A stretch of DNA of 64,000 nt, taken from positions 356,979 to 420,978 of the forward strand of contig VZSR01003049.1 in the NCBI GenBank assembly GCA_013398615.1. The letters are read 5' to 3'. Made by a program: the position numbers and the translations under genes. This document shows, piece after piece, positions 39,137 through 51,906 of this stretch; position 1 is the first letter of the stretch; each line of letters starts with the position of its first letter. Below the pieces are notes generated by a model. It saw only the letters and a program-made list of their open reading frames with translations. It ran no database searches and was not told where the DNA came from. This DNA comes from Brachypodius melanocephalos (taxonomy: Eukaryota; Chordata; Aves; Passeriformes; Pycnonotidae).

Positions 39137-40265
39137 AAAATCCTTGCCTAAATAATGGGAATATGTTAAAGGAAAATATTGCAGTCGGTAAAAATATTTG
39201 CTAGCTGAAGTAACCATTTTTTACAGTTTTTAGACATAACCGTTGTCATTTGAGGATTGCAGCTGTAAAATGAACCCTCTTTACTAAAATGAAGCCTCTA
39301 GAAAGGCAGATTGGGTCGTTATGGATGCTAAAGATCTAAAGTTAAAAAAAAAAAGGTGTTGTGCATTGTGTACTCCATAATTCTAGAGGCCATACTGTGA
39401 CAGTAACAGTGGCTGCTGGTCTTTGCTGGTGATCTCACCTTATGCTTGTACTTATTCTGATAAACAATGAAAGATCATACAAAAATGTATATTTGACTGT
39501 AATACCTACAAAATATGAATTTTGCGGACCAAGTTGTGTAATTTTATTTTCAATTAGATTACCAACTATTGGTTGTATTAGATAATCAACTATTTGACTA
39601 TTGATTGGGCTCTTTTTTCAGAGCAGTATTTAAAAGGAGCACATGGAACTCACATTTTGCTGTAAAAGTCCTTTAAAAAGCAACAGTCATTTAAGTTTTT
39701 GCTAAGCTAAAAAGTAATTTATTGGCACTGCATTCTTTTAGTCTATCTTTGTTATACTAATTTTTAAGATTCCCATTTAATTTACATTAGATTTTTAAGT
39801 TATCCAAAACCACCAAAGTCCTAATTCTAGATTCATGATAGCATAGTGAATAGAAAAATTTAACAGCCAGTCTACTTAGTGGACTTAGAACAGTGAAAAG
39901 GAATACGGGAACAGGGAGTTTTTATTAAAATGTCACCTTCAGTAAGTCAGGCTGAAATCAGCTGACCTGTAACATGACATAAGCTTTTAGTTAAGGTACT
40001 CTCCTGAGTTACAGAAGGTAAAATTTTCTGCAGTTTTAGTTAAAAGGTACAGATTAATTTCATGAGCATTCTGTTCTACATTACTGTTTCTCATGGGTGA
40101 ATGATATATACAGCAGGAATTTTCACCCCATTTTCCCAGTCCTTTCTTTACGGCTTAGTAAGGTGGGCGTCCCCTGAGACTCCTTATTGGATCAGACATT
40201 GGGTAGAAATAAATGCAGACAGACCTTTAATTGTGTGTTTATCTATCCAAAATAGTGAATTAAAG
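39137..40265. other. 1.1 kb between two fragments of the same LTR family
   Basis: AT-rich, no retroviral gene, primer-binding site or polypurine tract recognised. A short GC-richer patch occurs at 40160-40200. If the flanking LTR pieces once belonged to one provirus, this would be the internal region, but nothing in it supports that. Confidence 0.4.
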
Positions 40266-40500
40266 TGTTTCCCAAGCACTGGCAGGGTGGTGGAGGGGTG
40301 CCCCAGGACTGCCCTATGCCACACACAAATGGCTCCATCTGGCTCCAAGGGACCCACTGCAGGGCACAGCTGAGCCCCTCAGACAAGCTGGTGGCATCTC
40401 AGAGAAAATATGTTTAAGAAACACAGAAAATGCTAGAAGCTAGAAGTAGATGGGACAGAAACTGAGAAGCAGCTGAGGGAACATCGAGGGTGTCAAGGCC
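40266..40500 (+). mobile_element. ERVL-like LTR, 5' part
   Basis: It starts TGTTTCCCAAGCACTGGCAG, continues GGTGGTGGAGGGGTGCCCC, then CATCTGGCTCCAAGGGACCC, ACTGCAGGGCACAGCTGAGC, GTGGCATCTCAGAGAAAATA and TGTTTAAGAAACACAG. This parallels the 5' half of the same avian LTR family (TGTATTGGGTTTGCGTGGCA start; CCGGCTCCAAGATGGACCC, GTAGCGCCTCTGTGATAACATATTTAAGAA). The TGTTTAAGAA stands where the family has its TATTTAAG promoter element. The 3' part is missing. Diverged, non-coding. Confidence 0.65.
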
Positions 40501-41594
40501 ATCAGACATTATCATTGAAACTTTCAATTGAATTGCCCCACAGTAAAATGTGGTTAACTTTTAGTAGGACTATTTTGCTGACTGCATATTCACACTCTGA
40601 GCCTCCATGATAGTCAGGGTCAAGACTATATTATTTAATACTGTAAGGTCATTTATTTTTGAGAAATTGTACATGTTCCAGCTGAAGAAAATGAGTAAAA
40701 TGTCACATCGGTCGTTCTCCTACACCATCAAAATTAGGTATCTGCATCAATGCCAAATGCATCATATATTTCAATTACCTTTATTGCTCTCCTGTCACAT
40801 GTCAAGGATACAAATACCCTTCCTTCTGGATTGTGTATTCCTATTTCTTAACTTATCTGCCCATACCTGAAAACTGCAAGGTCAGAACTACAGTGACAGG
40901 TAAAATTGTTTATGTGCAATATTAATTAAACTTTTCAGCTGAATAGCCATTTGTTCTGTATGACATCATAGCCCATTCACCATTATTCATTTGTGTTTTA
41001 CACTTCTGGCAAGATAAAGCAACCTTAAATCACAGCTAACAGCTGTGAGATGAAGTGAATCTATGCTACAGTTTCTTAGATTGCTTAAAATCATGCAGCA
41101 GTTTCTAACTCTGACCAAGCTTTATAGGAAAGAATGCTGTCACAAGATTTTTGTTTCTAATAGATAGATTTTTTTAAATAATTAAAGCATAATTTAAAGG
41201 TTTTTTTAATATCTGTGCTCAACTATTTACTTGTCATATTAAGTTGCACCCACAAAGAATGGCATAGAAGACAATAAATAATAAACTAGAGAAGTATAAG
41301 GTTTAACTACTTCCACAGTTCTACCACACAGCTAAAATCTAGTTGTGCTTCTTAAGACTATTACTGTTCAATACTTTTTACAACAATGAAGAGTTTTGGA
41401 AGCAACTCATTGGCATAGTGTCCAGTTTGAGGGATACCTGAATGTTTCCATCTCTGCTGAAGTGAGGCATTTGTGGTCTGTTTAACATAGGTAAAATGAA
41501 GTTGGAGTAAATGAAGAGCCATGCTTCTTACAGAATAGATTTTTGGTCAGGGCATTCAGAAATCACATCCAATAGCTTCTTCTTGTAATGACTG

Positions 41595-41599
41595 GTGTG

Positions 41600-41633
<34 letters not shown>

Positions 41634-41655
41634 TGCACACACATATATACATATG
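41595..41655 (+). repeat. Compound (TA)n(CA)n microsatellite
   Basis: GTGTGTATATATATATACAC followed by CACACACACACACACACA, ATGCACACACATATATACAT. It is partly self-complementary at its edges (TATATATA, GTGTGTATATATATACACAC), so it can extrude as a hairpin or form Z-DNA. Likely polymorphic. Confidence 0.95.
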
Positions 41656-44600
41656 GATGAAGACACTCAAGGCATCATAACACAGATAATTTTAAAGCTG
41701 TATAAATTCCATCCATTTGTTTTCAAGACCTTTGCTTTTACCATTGAAAAGAAACAAAAATCTTGTGTACCTTTCTATCTAACACAGTTTGTAATTACCC
41801 TTGGCACTAATGGCTGAGGCAAACATCATGTAAAAACCCTTGATCTCTTCTATGATCATTTCATATTTCATATTCTGCTCTTCAGGAATACACTTTAATG
41901 TGTGAAGCCCTTCCTTTAATTGAAGATATTTATTTGCTCCAATAGCAGTTATTCTTTATCTTTCCAGCTTCATAGAAATGGAAAGCTATTTACTTCTTTG
42001 CAGGTTACCAAACAGTACTGCTATTCACACAAGAAAAGATTTGATTTTTTTTATTTGCCTGTAGCAACTGAAACTTCTGCTTCTGTTTTTATCTCATGCT
42101 CCATGATACTGAGTACCTTGCTCCATGACAATTTTAAAATAATTAATTGACCCAGAAATCATATAGCTTTGAATTGTCTTTAACTGAGTATAATTACAGA
42201 AAGTCAGCTTTTACATTTGGACAAGTTTCCATATCCTTATCTGGACAGACATATTCGGAGTTATAGTCATATAAAACTTCTTATATAAGTAGGGAAGCAT
42301 CTATTTGGATAAGTTTTTATCCATTTCATCTGGAGAAGAACAGATATAAATTAGTCTTCAACATTTTAGTTTTGTTGTCACTTCAATTATTTTTTTTAAT
42401 ATAAAATAAATAATAATGAGTTCCTTTCTCATTTGTTCTGTGCCTTTGCATTACTTTAAACCCAAACTACAGATTAAAATAGTCAACAGCAGCTCCTAGA
42501 CAAGACAGCTTGTTTAGCCGGAAGAATGACAAATTCTGTACTAGCTACAATTTTTCCATTTATTTATTTTATTATACAGCATTTTAATATTGAGATAGTT
42601 GCAGATAAAACTGGAATTCTAGTATTTCAGGACTACACCTCTTATAGGAGACAGCTCAAAATAACTATTTGGTAATGTCATTTTTTGTGAGTATGACTTT
42701 TATATGAGCTTCTGAAGAGAAATGCATATTATCAGTTCTGCATTTAAGTAACAAGGTCTCCAAACTGTTTCTAAAAACTGATTACTTACACTAAACCTTT
42801 TTAAATAAAATTCATTTTGCCACATATACTCAAATATTTTTTTTCTTCCAGCAATATTGATTTCAGAAGCAACTAAGTCATTCATGTTTTCACCATTTCT
42901 AATTTTCAAGCCCCAAAAATTTCACTGTGAGAAGGGAATTCTCAGATGTTATGCCCTATTTAGTAACATGCAGAAAATCAGATGCAGCGAGGAAATGGAC
43001 AGGATTTTTTCCAAATATTTGATACAAATCCAAAACCCCTCAAGCTTGAATTTGTTTGGCAGAACAAACAATAGGAGAATAACATTGTCAAGATCCCGCT
43101 GTCTATTCCCCTCTGTGCTTAATTATTTTTAGTCATTGATTGCTGTTGGAATTTTTTTGAACTTGGATTTTTCCAGAGTAAATTCACCAAAACAACCGCT
43201 TAAGATGTTAGCTTGTGTTACAGAAAACTGTGGATTTCTAATATTTAAGTCATATTAGGCAAAACCCATCAGTAATGTCTAATTTACCAATTACAAGTGT
43301 TACTTTCTTAATTCATGTAAAAAAAGTAATTGAAAAGCAAAATAAAAAATAAAACCCCAAACCAAATCTGTGATTTTTTTTTCTTCCTGGAGCCTTGCAG
43401 TAGGGAAATAAAGGCTCAGATACTCAAACACTGGTGAATTATTTTCAGTTAGATTGCAAACTTTGGCATCTCTTCAAGTTCTATGGTTGGATGTACTAAT
43501 AGAAATTTTTTTATTATTAAGTGAGCAGAAATTAATACATAGGACAAACAATCCCTACTAGACTATAAAGACACACACTTTTGTAGTTACTGTGAGTCTT
43601 CAATTTTTTTTTTTTTTTCCTCTTCTGGTAGTCTTGATGATATCTGCAATGAGAGAAGCTGAAGAAAAAGCACAAAGGCTGGGTTCGATGTGGCATCTGC
43701 TAGACAGATAACAGTGATAACTCTGACCACTGATGGCAAATAAACTTTATGTGAAAACATGAAGCTGAAGTCCTCAGAAACTCACTGCTCAGGAAAATGT
43801 TGAAAGAAGCCAGCAGACAAGTACTACTTGAACACCTGGCAAGCCTTGCATTACTGAGAACTTGTGGTCCTGCTGCCAGCTGTCAACAAATGAGAATGAG
43901 GAGTCAGACACAGAACTTTGTTATCATATTAGACAGGGAGATCAGATTCTTCTTCAGGTGTTGGTGCAGCCAGTAATGGGAGGTGTATGATGAAGGAGGA
44001 ATTGTGTTCAACATTCAACAAATGGTGTTGTCCAACTTCACTTAACAAGACATATAGAAGAAAACAATTATTTTAATAAATGTCAGCTTTCCTGCCTGTG
44101 TCTGACAATGTTCTTCATCCCTTGTGAAGAACCCTGTGGTGAGTCTTCAGGGCCTGATCTGTCAAGGGTGCTGGGAAGTGCAAAAACCCATGCAAATTAT
44201 AGTGGCAAAGGCTGGTTTAGAAGATCTGGTAGGTCTGGGACCTTGAGCAGAGTCTGCTTTGGAGACATGATTAGTATGAAGATGACAAGTAGAAGCAGAT
44301 TTTTAAAAAAATAGAGGTTTTGGATACTTCTTCTGAGTGTATTTTTCCTTGAAATGTAACATGAACCTATGCATTCAAAAAAGTTTCAAAATTGTATTAT
44401 ATACATGAAATTATAAGAATTAATTTTTCCAAATAATCTTCAAAAGAAAATTTGTTTCCCAGTGATATTTATAAATCTCTTAATGTTTTAATTCTTGTTC
44501 CTTAGCAGTAAAAAGGAAAAAAAAAAAAAAGGCCACTAGTTATTTTATCTAAAACATTACAGGACATTTCTTCTTAAATCCAAGTACAGTTCTTATACTT

Positions 44601-47600
44601 TCTGGAAATTAAAGATTCCCTACTGCTTACAAAATCAGTAGCAATCAACAAAATTCAATATTTCCAGTCATCTCTCTGAGACTTGTCCTTATGCAGTACA
44701 CAACATACTAATTTTACCAATAGAAATGGAAGTGTGCTGGCAAGGTGATCTCTAGTGAACAGTTCTGCATATGCATTTAACATTGTGCCCTTTGAAACTC
44801 AAATTACATTATTTAGTAGATAGCACATAGGAAATTGTAAACTGTGTAAAAAAGATACGATATTCTATTTAAAATAATTTATCTTCCAGGTAAGTTTAGT
44901 AGGTGACACTATTGAATGTGTTTTTAAAGCTTTATGCATAAAGTTCTAAATATTTAAATATTTAAAAATTATATGATGTTACCATAAAATATTCTATCTA
45001 AGTTTCTTTTAAGTTTATGAATTCTTTTTCAGGTTTTATTTTTAGGCACTTTTTTTTAAGGACTAGTAGCTCTAGCAGCTGTGGATGTGCTTATGTAGAA
45101 AAACGGCAGCAATTTTTGAAGCTATTTAATCTTCTGAGGGAAATAATTACAGATGGATACTGAAATTTTTTATATAGAACTTAAAGTTCTGTTAAGTCTT
45201 TGGATAGAGCTGAAGTGTAGAAATAAGAAGCAAATAAAAAGTAGCTGAAAAAAAGAAAGCTGATTTATTTAAATTACTATCTCCACACTGATTTTTGACA
45301 TTTTAGTTTTGAGATTGCACAAACTCATACATTCAAAGCATATCATGATTTATAGAAACAAACATTTTGCTGAGACAGAATCTGAGTAATTTGAAACAGT
45401 ACTCTTGTGACTGTTAGAAATATATTCATTTATACAATATTAGATTGTATAAATGTACAAATGTACAATGACACAAAAACACTCTAAATAAAGAATTTAC
45501 ATGAAAGCCATTTGTATTATGCATAATGATACAGAATTTTTTTCCCCCTTTCATCTGTAAACAGCCCATAAGAGTCTAGCTTCATTTTGATGTAGGATTG
45601 TCTCCCTGCAAACAGTGTACTGTTGGAAAAACAGAGAGGTGTTTTAGAGAAATAAAACTGCAGTAACTGAAGAGCAAAGGATGCAATCTCTGGTTATGTA
45701 GCAATTGCCCACAGAAGACCAGACCATGATCCCTCCTTCTGCTTTAGCAGTAAGAGGGTGCCCTATATCCTCTGCAATCTTGAAGCCACCTACACTTAGC
45801 ACTGGCTGTTTGTCCTCCTTTTTGCATGATTTGAAATCTGCAGTGTGTGTCAGTGGCAGCATTTTTACCTCATTTCAGTTTTCTTTGGGTGGAAATAGAG
45901 AAAGAAAAGTGAATGCTTGTAAGCTAAAAGCAATCAAACAAAGGTGGAACACGAATTTTAGTGGATGTCAATCTATTGCAAAGGCCAGTGAATAATTTGC
46001 ATCTATAACATGATTATATTCTAGTCTTTCACAGCCTTTCAAAGTGACTTGGACTTTAAATAAAAATCGTTTGTTGGAAAGGTTTTCCAGTTAATCAAAG
46101 CTATCATAAAAAGTAAACCCCAATAAGTGGCCCCTTAGAAAGGCATCAGTATCCATACACAGACATAAAAGCAATAATTCAAGAATTCAGCATAAAATGT
46201 CGATTTAGACTATAAATGTCTAGACAAAACCAGTTCTAAGGCAGATGCTAAGATTTTTCAGTCTTTAAGACAACAAGAATTTTCAGACTACTTGATAAAG
46301 TACAAATGTTTTTAAAACTGAGGCAAATGTAGATGATTAAAATAATGCTCTTAATCCTTATTTTGAGAGTGAGGAGTATGTCCCTTGCCATGAAACAGGG
46401 TTCTAAACAGATTACTAAAAGCAATAAAACAGGACTCCAAACTACTTAGATCATAATGGGTTTACCTACAATTAATTAGTTAATTAAATTTAAAATAAAT
46501 TAAAATTTTATGTTCCATATAAAGATGAGAGGCTTGACAAATCACAGACTACAAATTAAGCCAACTACAAGTTAAGAAAGATGGTCAAACAAGGAGAAAA
46601 AAAAAAAAACAGAGGCTATTTTTGTTTTTTTAAAGTAGCTGACTATATCTTCCTTCTGTCGTTTTAGACTCAAGACTTACTGAATTCTTCAACTTCCTTT
46701 TGAACTACCACGGTGCATTCCTTTGTATCTCTCTGGGAGTTCCATGCTTTATCGACACCTATTTATCTGGAGACTACGGATATTGCCCTTATCAGTTACA
46801 GGTCTAAACAATAATAAATAGTTTAAAAGCAATTTTTAGGTAGCTTTTAATTTGTCATTGACTGTTTCAGTACCAGCTCATTCAGTGATGATATATGAAA
46901 AAAAATATTTAGATGGTGCATGTCCTTTATCTTTTTGTTCTCCTAAAAACTTCATTTATAAGTACCAAAATGTCACTTAAAAATTTGTAACCATTTGTCT
47001 TCATTAAAACTAGAAATGAATTCTCAGGCATGGTTCAAGATACGCTGCTATTCATTCAAACTGAAGACTGAGTGGTCTTTGAAGCAAGATATAAACCCCA
47101 CAGTCCACTTCTTTTGTAAATTTTACTTTAGTTGGTAATATAAATACATAGAAAATTTTTAAAAAATAATGTTTTACACTATTAGAAGAGACTCATTATA
47201 TAAGTTTCAAGGCATCAGAAAAGGAACTCTGTGATGCAACTACTGTGTTTTAAACATTATTTGTGTTAGCCACAGTTGTGCAAAGATGTGTGTTTCGTTT
47301 TTTCCCTGATAGGTCTTGAAATGCTGTTTGTCATCATTTACAGATTGATGGACTTCCCTGAACAACTTTAGCTATTTCTTTTACAGTACATGCAGAGGTT
47401 TCAATGGAAAATTAAATAGTAATGTAATGGCTACATAATTTTAGCTTTTACATGCATTTCTTTAAGATTGTAGTGCTTTTATATTGCAATTTTCTTTGCC
47501 AGAGGCAATCGAAAATAACTATCCCTTTTTTACCACTCATCATATAGAGACAAATGTAATACTTTCCTCTAAATACTTCCTTAAATTATGAATCAGAAGG

Positions 47601-48090
47601 CTCTTTTATTATGGTAGATTTTTAGATGAGTAAGTCAGATAGCAGATGTGTTTAAATTTAAGGTACAGAACTTACAGTTGTACTCTGTACAGAAACAGCT
47701 ACCTAAAAGGATACAAGATTTAGCTGGGAGACAAGGGCTGAAAAAGCCTGGTTATCAAACTGTGTTCCTCTTGGAGTCAATAGTTATTCTACCATTACAA
47801 CAGCAAATAGTATGAACAATACTGACTGGTCTTGAAATTCCTGTGTGGGTTTTATTTTCAAAAGTTTTGCAGATTGCAGAAAGTAAAGAAATTAGCATAA
47901 TATGCATATCTGAATAAAGTAACTCTAAAATCTTAGAACAGAGACAAGACCAGCACCATTAAGTTGCGAAATCAGTTATCTCTTCAATGATTTCAAGATA
48001 AAATCTACTAAAATTGAGACAACCAGCATAACTGAATTTTAATAAAGTTACTGAATTTCATGTGAGTACAGCTCACATGAAATACATAGA

Positions 48091-48208
48091 GTTGGGGGAC
48101 TTTTGGTGGTGTTTTGGGGTTTTGTTTGTTTGTTTGGGGGGTTGTTTATTTGTTGTTGTTTGGTTTTGGTTGATTGGTTTTTGTTTTCTGTTCGTTTGGG
48201 GTTTTTTA
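48091..48208 (+). repeat. G/T-rich low-complexity tract, about 120 bp
   Basis: GTTTGTTTGTTTGGGGGG and TTGTTGTTTGGTTTTGG-type units with GGGGG, GGGG, GGGGGG and GGGG runs. Strongly strand-asymmetric simple sequence. The 80-codon open frame 48062-48304 that crosses it is an artefact of this composition. Confidence 0.9.
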
Positions 48209-51200
48209 ACAGAAAGAAAGCTTATGACTTTGAACAGAATATGTAAGTTGTTTTGCCCCTCACAGATCAGCAGAAATACTTTTGCACATCACATAGAGGA
48301 GTGAAGTGTCACCACCCACCATTTTAAGCAAGGATATACTGCAGCTGTGCAGCTTGTCATTCCTAAGAGAATAAGCAGGGTGACGACACATGAATGTTCT
48401 TCACACCTATTTAATATTTCACAAAATTTTCCATATATAAATTATGATTGTGTGCCTGCCAGTGATCAAATGGAAAATAGACGTGTTACTGTATTTTGTT
48501 TTTGTGAATTCATCAGAATGTGTTCAAAATTCTAACAAAATGTGTGACAAACCACAATATTCTACGAGATTATTGGCTAAAAACTTTATGCCTCTGTTTC
48601 TATATTATCTGAGTTTTCTACTACACAGTGTGATTTAATTGTTTTTTTTTAATCTGAGTTTTGCAACAAAATATTTGACCTTTCATGTGAAAAACAAATT
48701 CACTGGCAATATCAGAAAGGTGCAGTAGCATCACCTTTGAAAGAAATGTAGAGAATTTGTATACACAAAATATCCTTTCAGTAGTCTTTGGATTCTTATC
48801 TACATAAATTGCAGAAAGAGAATATTTCCTGAGAACAGTGAAAGAATACAGATTTTTACTGCTCCTGAAAGTGAAGCAAGTTTAGGTTTTTCATTGCATT
48901 TGTCAGGTGTGACAATTGAATGAAGCTCTTACAACATATTAAGTCATTATAGTACCGTGCCTACTCTTATAAACAAAGAAAAACCCAAACAAAATTAAAC
49001 AAAAAATCCCAACAACAATAAAATATCCACACTGCAAACCCATCAAAACATCCCCAGGTACTCAGGTATGTATATGAAAAATAAAATTAATCAAATGAAT
49101 TCATTTAATTACCTACTTGTTCTCACTATCCTCTCAGATGTTGATGGAATTTTAGCCAGATGCTTCTACTCAAACCTTTGATCTTGGTAGGAGGAAGAAG
49201 TCATTTGACCAGAGCTTTGTAGTGTTATTAAGCATCCTAAACGAATGCACTAATTTATTTGCCCCAGGACAATTCAGAACTTAAATTTCAGAATGTTACT
49301 AATTTTATAGAAGTATAAAAATGACAAAACAGTCTTTTGTAAGAGTCACAAAAATGTACAGTATTAATCTTTGCAAAATACTTTGAGAAAAGGGTTATTA
49401 AAGGCTCTATAGAAACAGAGGTGCTAATTGAGCTTAATGGATTCTCACACAACAGAGAGAGAACATGTACTGTAATTCAACAAATTACCTGTTGTTTTGA
49501 AGTCTGTGTTGTGCTGGAGTGAATGGATAAGGCTTTAGTGGAGACTGAGTTAAAATCATGCTCCCTCTTGATAGTTATTTAGAATTTTTTTTCCCAGAGG
49601 AATAACTGCAATGACAAGGGTATGTTATTTCTGATCTTCACAGAAGTTACAGAGTACAGCAGACACGCCTACACAGCTAATTTATTCTTATCACTAAAAA
49701 ACGTGATTACGGAAGAGACAGAATAAAATGATTTTATGCTTTAAGACAAACATTTCCAAAAAACATGATAAAAATGTTACATTGAAAAGCTTTTCTGAAG
49801 TGTTTATAATCTTTGCTAATACATACTTCCTCAAACTATGTGTCTCTCTCCTTGCCTGAATACGTTAGAGAGGCTTTTCAACCTTCTATGTGCTGCCATA
49901 CATAGCTGTAATAGTAGTTTTAATGGCTATTTCACATATTCTATTCAAATTCTATTGCACATATTGAAAGCAGGCTTTAAGAAGCAGGAGAGACAAAAAT
50001 TTGTCAATCTTCAGTCTCACAGGACAGCACAAAAGTATAAGCACATTTCCCACTTGTCATCCTCTAATTTCTAAGAGTTTAGATGTAAGATTTGTAGGTC
50101 TTACTTTAAATGACAGGAAATATAAACATTTTGTTGCCTTCCGTAACACAATTTAGTTTTAGAAAAGACATTTCTAAAAGAAAAATGTTTATTTTTTCAA
50201 GGCAGGATATTTATCATTGTTGGTCTGTGGACTAAAAAGATTTATTCCATATATATTTACATTTATTTAGATTTTGAAGGTGGTGTAGTTCTTTTTTTTT
50301 TTTTCTTCCTTATATGCAATACAAATTCTTTGAGCAAAATTTGTCTTGTTTTTGTAGGGAGCACACTTGTAAAGGACATGTCACTCCTAAGACATAAAAT
50401 ACTCGATGTTGCAATACATAAACCAGGAAAATATCAAATTATTTAAGCTAGCTTTAAGTATCATGAAAGTAGGTTTCTCTTCTAGATTATATTTTGGAAT
50501 AAAACTTTGAAATATTAGGTGAAAGCTGATGAGAATAAAATTAAATACTTCATCCATACTTGAAACATTTTAATTCATTTAATACTTTGTGAAGCATATA
50601 AAATTAGATTTAATGCCGTGTATTTTTCTTTATCTGAGTTTCAAAGGTATAGCCAAGATGTGAATTTAGTATTTTAAGACAACACAGTTGTGTAGAGAAT
50701 TGTTTGGTGTTCTCTGACCTTCTCATTATGGAGTAGATAATGAACTTTTTATTAATTTTCTAAAGTAGTTAATAATTAGGATACTCTTTCAGGCTGCACC
50801 TGGGAACTTAACTACATCATAAAACTGTGGAATTTGAAGTTAAAGTGTAAATTAAAAAGCTGCTCCTAAGGGATTGAGGTAGGAGGTCACAGACACCTAA
50901 TTTATTTGACAACAGGTAATCAGTGACCAAGTAGAGCATTTATTGGATAATATAGGTGTACCTTCCTTCATAATTTTCAAATTACACATCTTTTTCTTGC
51001 GTTATCCTGAACTTTCCACCTTCTGGGTACTCAGGTAAATGGGTTTGCTTTCTGAGAGTGTAGAAAAGGTCATCAGTTAACAAAATCCTCTTCCAGGAGC
51101 ACTACAGTGCTCATGGTTTCTTTTTCCTCACTTTTAAGTCCACTTGTAGCATGTTATCAAACATAGAGAAATTACTTATACTTTCTTCACTTGTTCCATG

Positions 51201-51390
51201 CAAATTTGCTGTATCATGTGTTTTACACATTTTGAATGCTTGTTCTTTGGGTTTCTAATTACAGTTAAAACTGCAGTTCCCAAGATGGCATCAGTAACTG
51301 ACCACTGGTCAGCTCTTTACAGTTCCAGTATCATCTCATGCCTCTACTTTGAAGTCTACTGCTGTCACACCATAGAGAATATCACACTAC

Positions 51391-51395
51391 ACTGC
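51391..51395 (+). repeat. Target-site duplication, left copy (ACTGC)
   Basis: ACTGC immediately before the LTR; identical to 51907-51911. Confidence 0.8.
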
Positions 51396-51906
51396 TGTCC
51401 TGGGTTGTAGTATAGGATTAGCACAAAGTATTCTATCACCATCTTCATGAATCATTGAATCCAATTGTTGGAGCAGTGTTTTTCCCAGGCCCCCTCCCTC
51501 TGGGCCATCTTCTGTTAACGACTCATAGATAACTCCATTCGGGAGTTATTGTGTCATGCAGGACCCTTCTGTATGACGCATCATTCCATTGCAAGATGCT
51601 CCGCCCAGGGGGAGGAGCCAAGCATTCTCACCTGGATATAATCTGGGATTTGGGACAGCACAAGCAGTTCTTGCCTACTGGATTTCCCAGAGGACCAGAG
51701 CTACCAGACCTTTCTATGGGATCCATGCTCCAAGAAGACCACCTCATCTGGACTGCTTCCATCACCCTGCTCAGGTTGTAATCTAACTCTGTCAGTGGTC
51801 TTTTGTAATATTGCATTTATTTTATTTTACTTATTCCTTTTCTTTCTTATTAAATTGTATTTTCTGACTCAGAGCCTCTCACTTGTTTTGCTTTCAAACC
51901 ACAACA
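51396..51906 (+). mobile_element. Complete solo LTR of an ERVL-like retrovirus
   Basis: A 511-bp element starting TGTCCTGGGTTG and ending AAACCACAACA, giving the canonical TG...CA termini. It is flanked by the perfect 5-bp repeat ACTGC, the duplication size typical of ERVL (and some ERV1) integrations. Inside, a GC-box-like CCGCCCAGGGGGAGGAG (from 51601), a TATA-like GGATATAATC (TATAAT at 51637-51642) and an ATTAAA polyadenylation signal (51849-51854) fall in the order expected of U3 and R on the plus strand. No internal retroviral sequence is present, so it is best read as a solo LTR left by LTR-LTR recombination. The perfect duplication suggests a fairly recent insertion. Small open frames inside it are not genes. 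Confidence 0.9.
51636..51645 (+). promoter_or_regulatory. LTR TATA-like element
   Basis: ATATAATCTG, 30 bases downstream of a GC-box-like CCGCCC (51601-51606) within the solo LTR. A possible relic retroviral promoter; present activity unknown. Confidence 0.5.

Larger units (their letters stand above)
40501..51390. other. 10.9 kb of AT-rich non-coding DNA with exon-like candidates
   Basis: Unique sequence with a TA/CA microsatellite (41595-41655), homopolymers (T near 43604-43618, A near 44517-44530 and 46595-46607) and a G/T tract (48091-48208). Splice-like features at 44880-44895 and 46668-46807, and a double-open stretch at 45644-45862, are described in the findings. No confirmed gene. Confidence 0.45.

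Noticed and set aside
44110..44320. 68-codon frame with a GTGAGT inside
   Set aside because: No domain; GGGCCTGATCTGTCAAGGGT resembles old amniote dispersed-repeat text, though I cannot name the family with confidence.
48062..48304. 80-codon open frame on the plus strand
   Set aside because: Produced by the G/T low-complexity tract.
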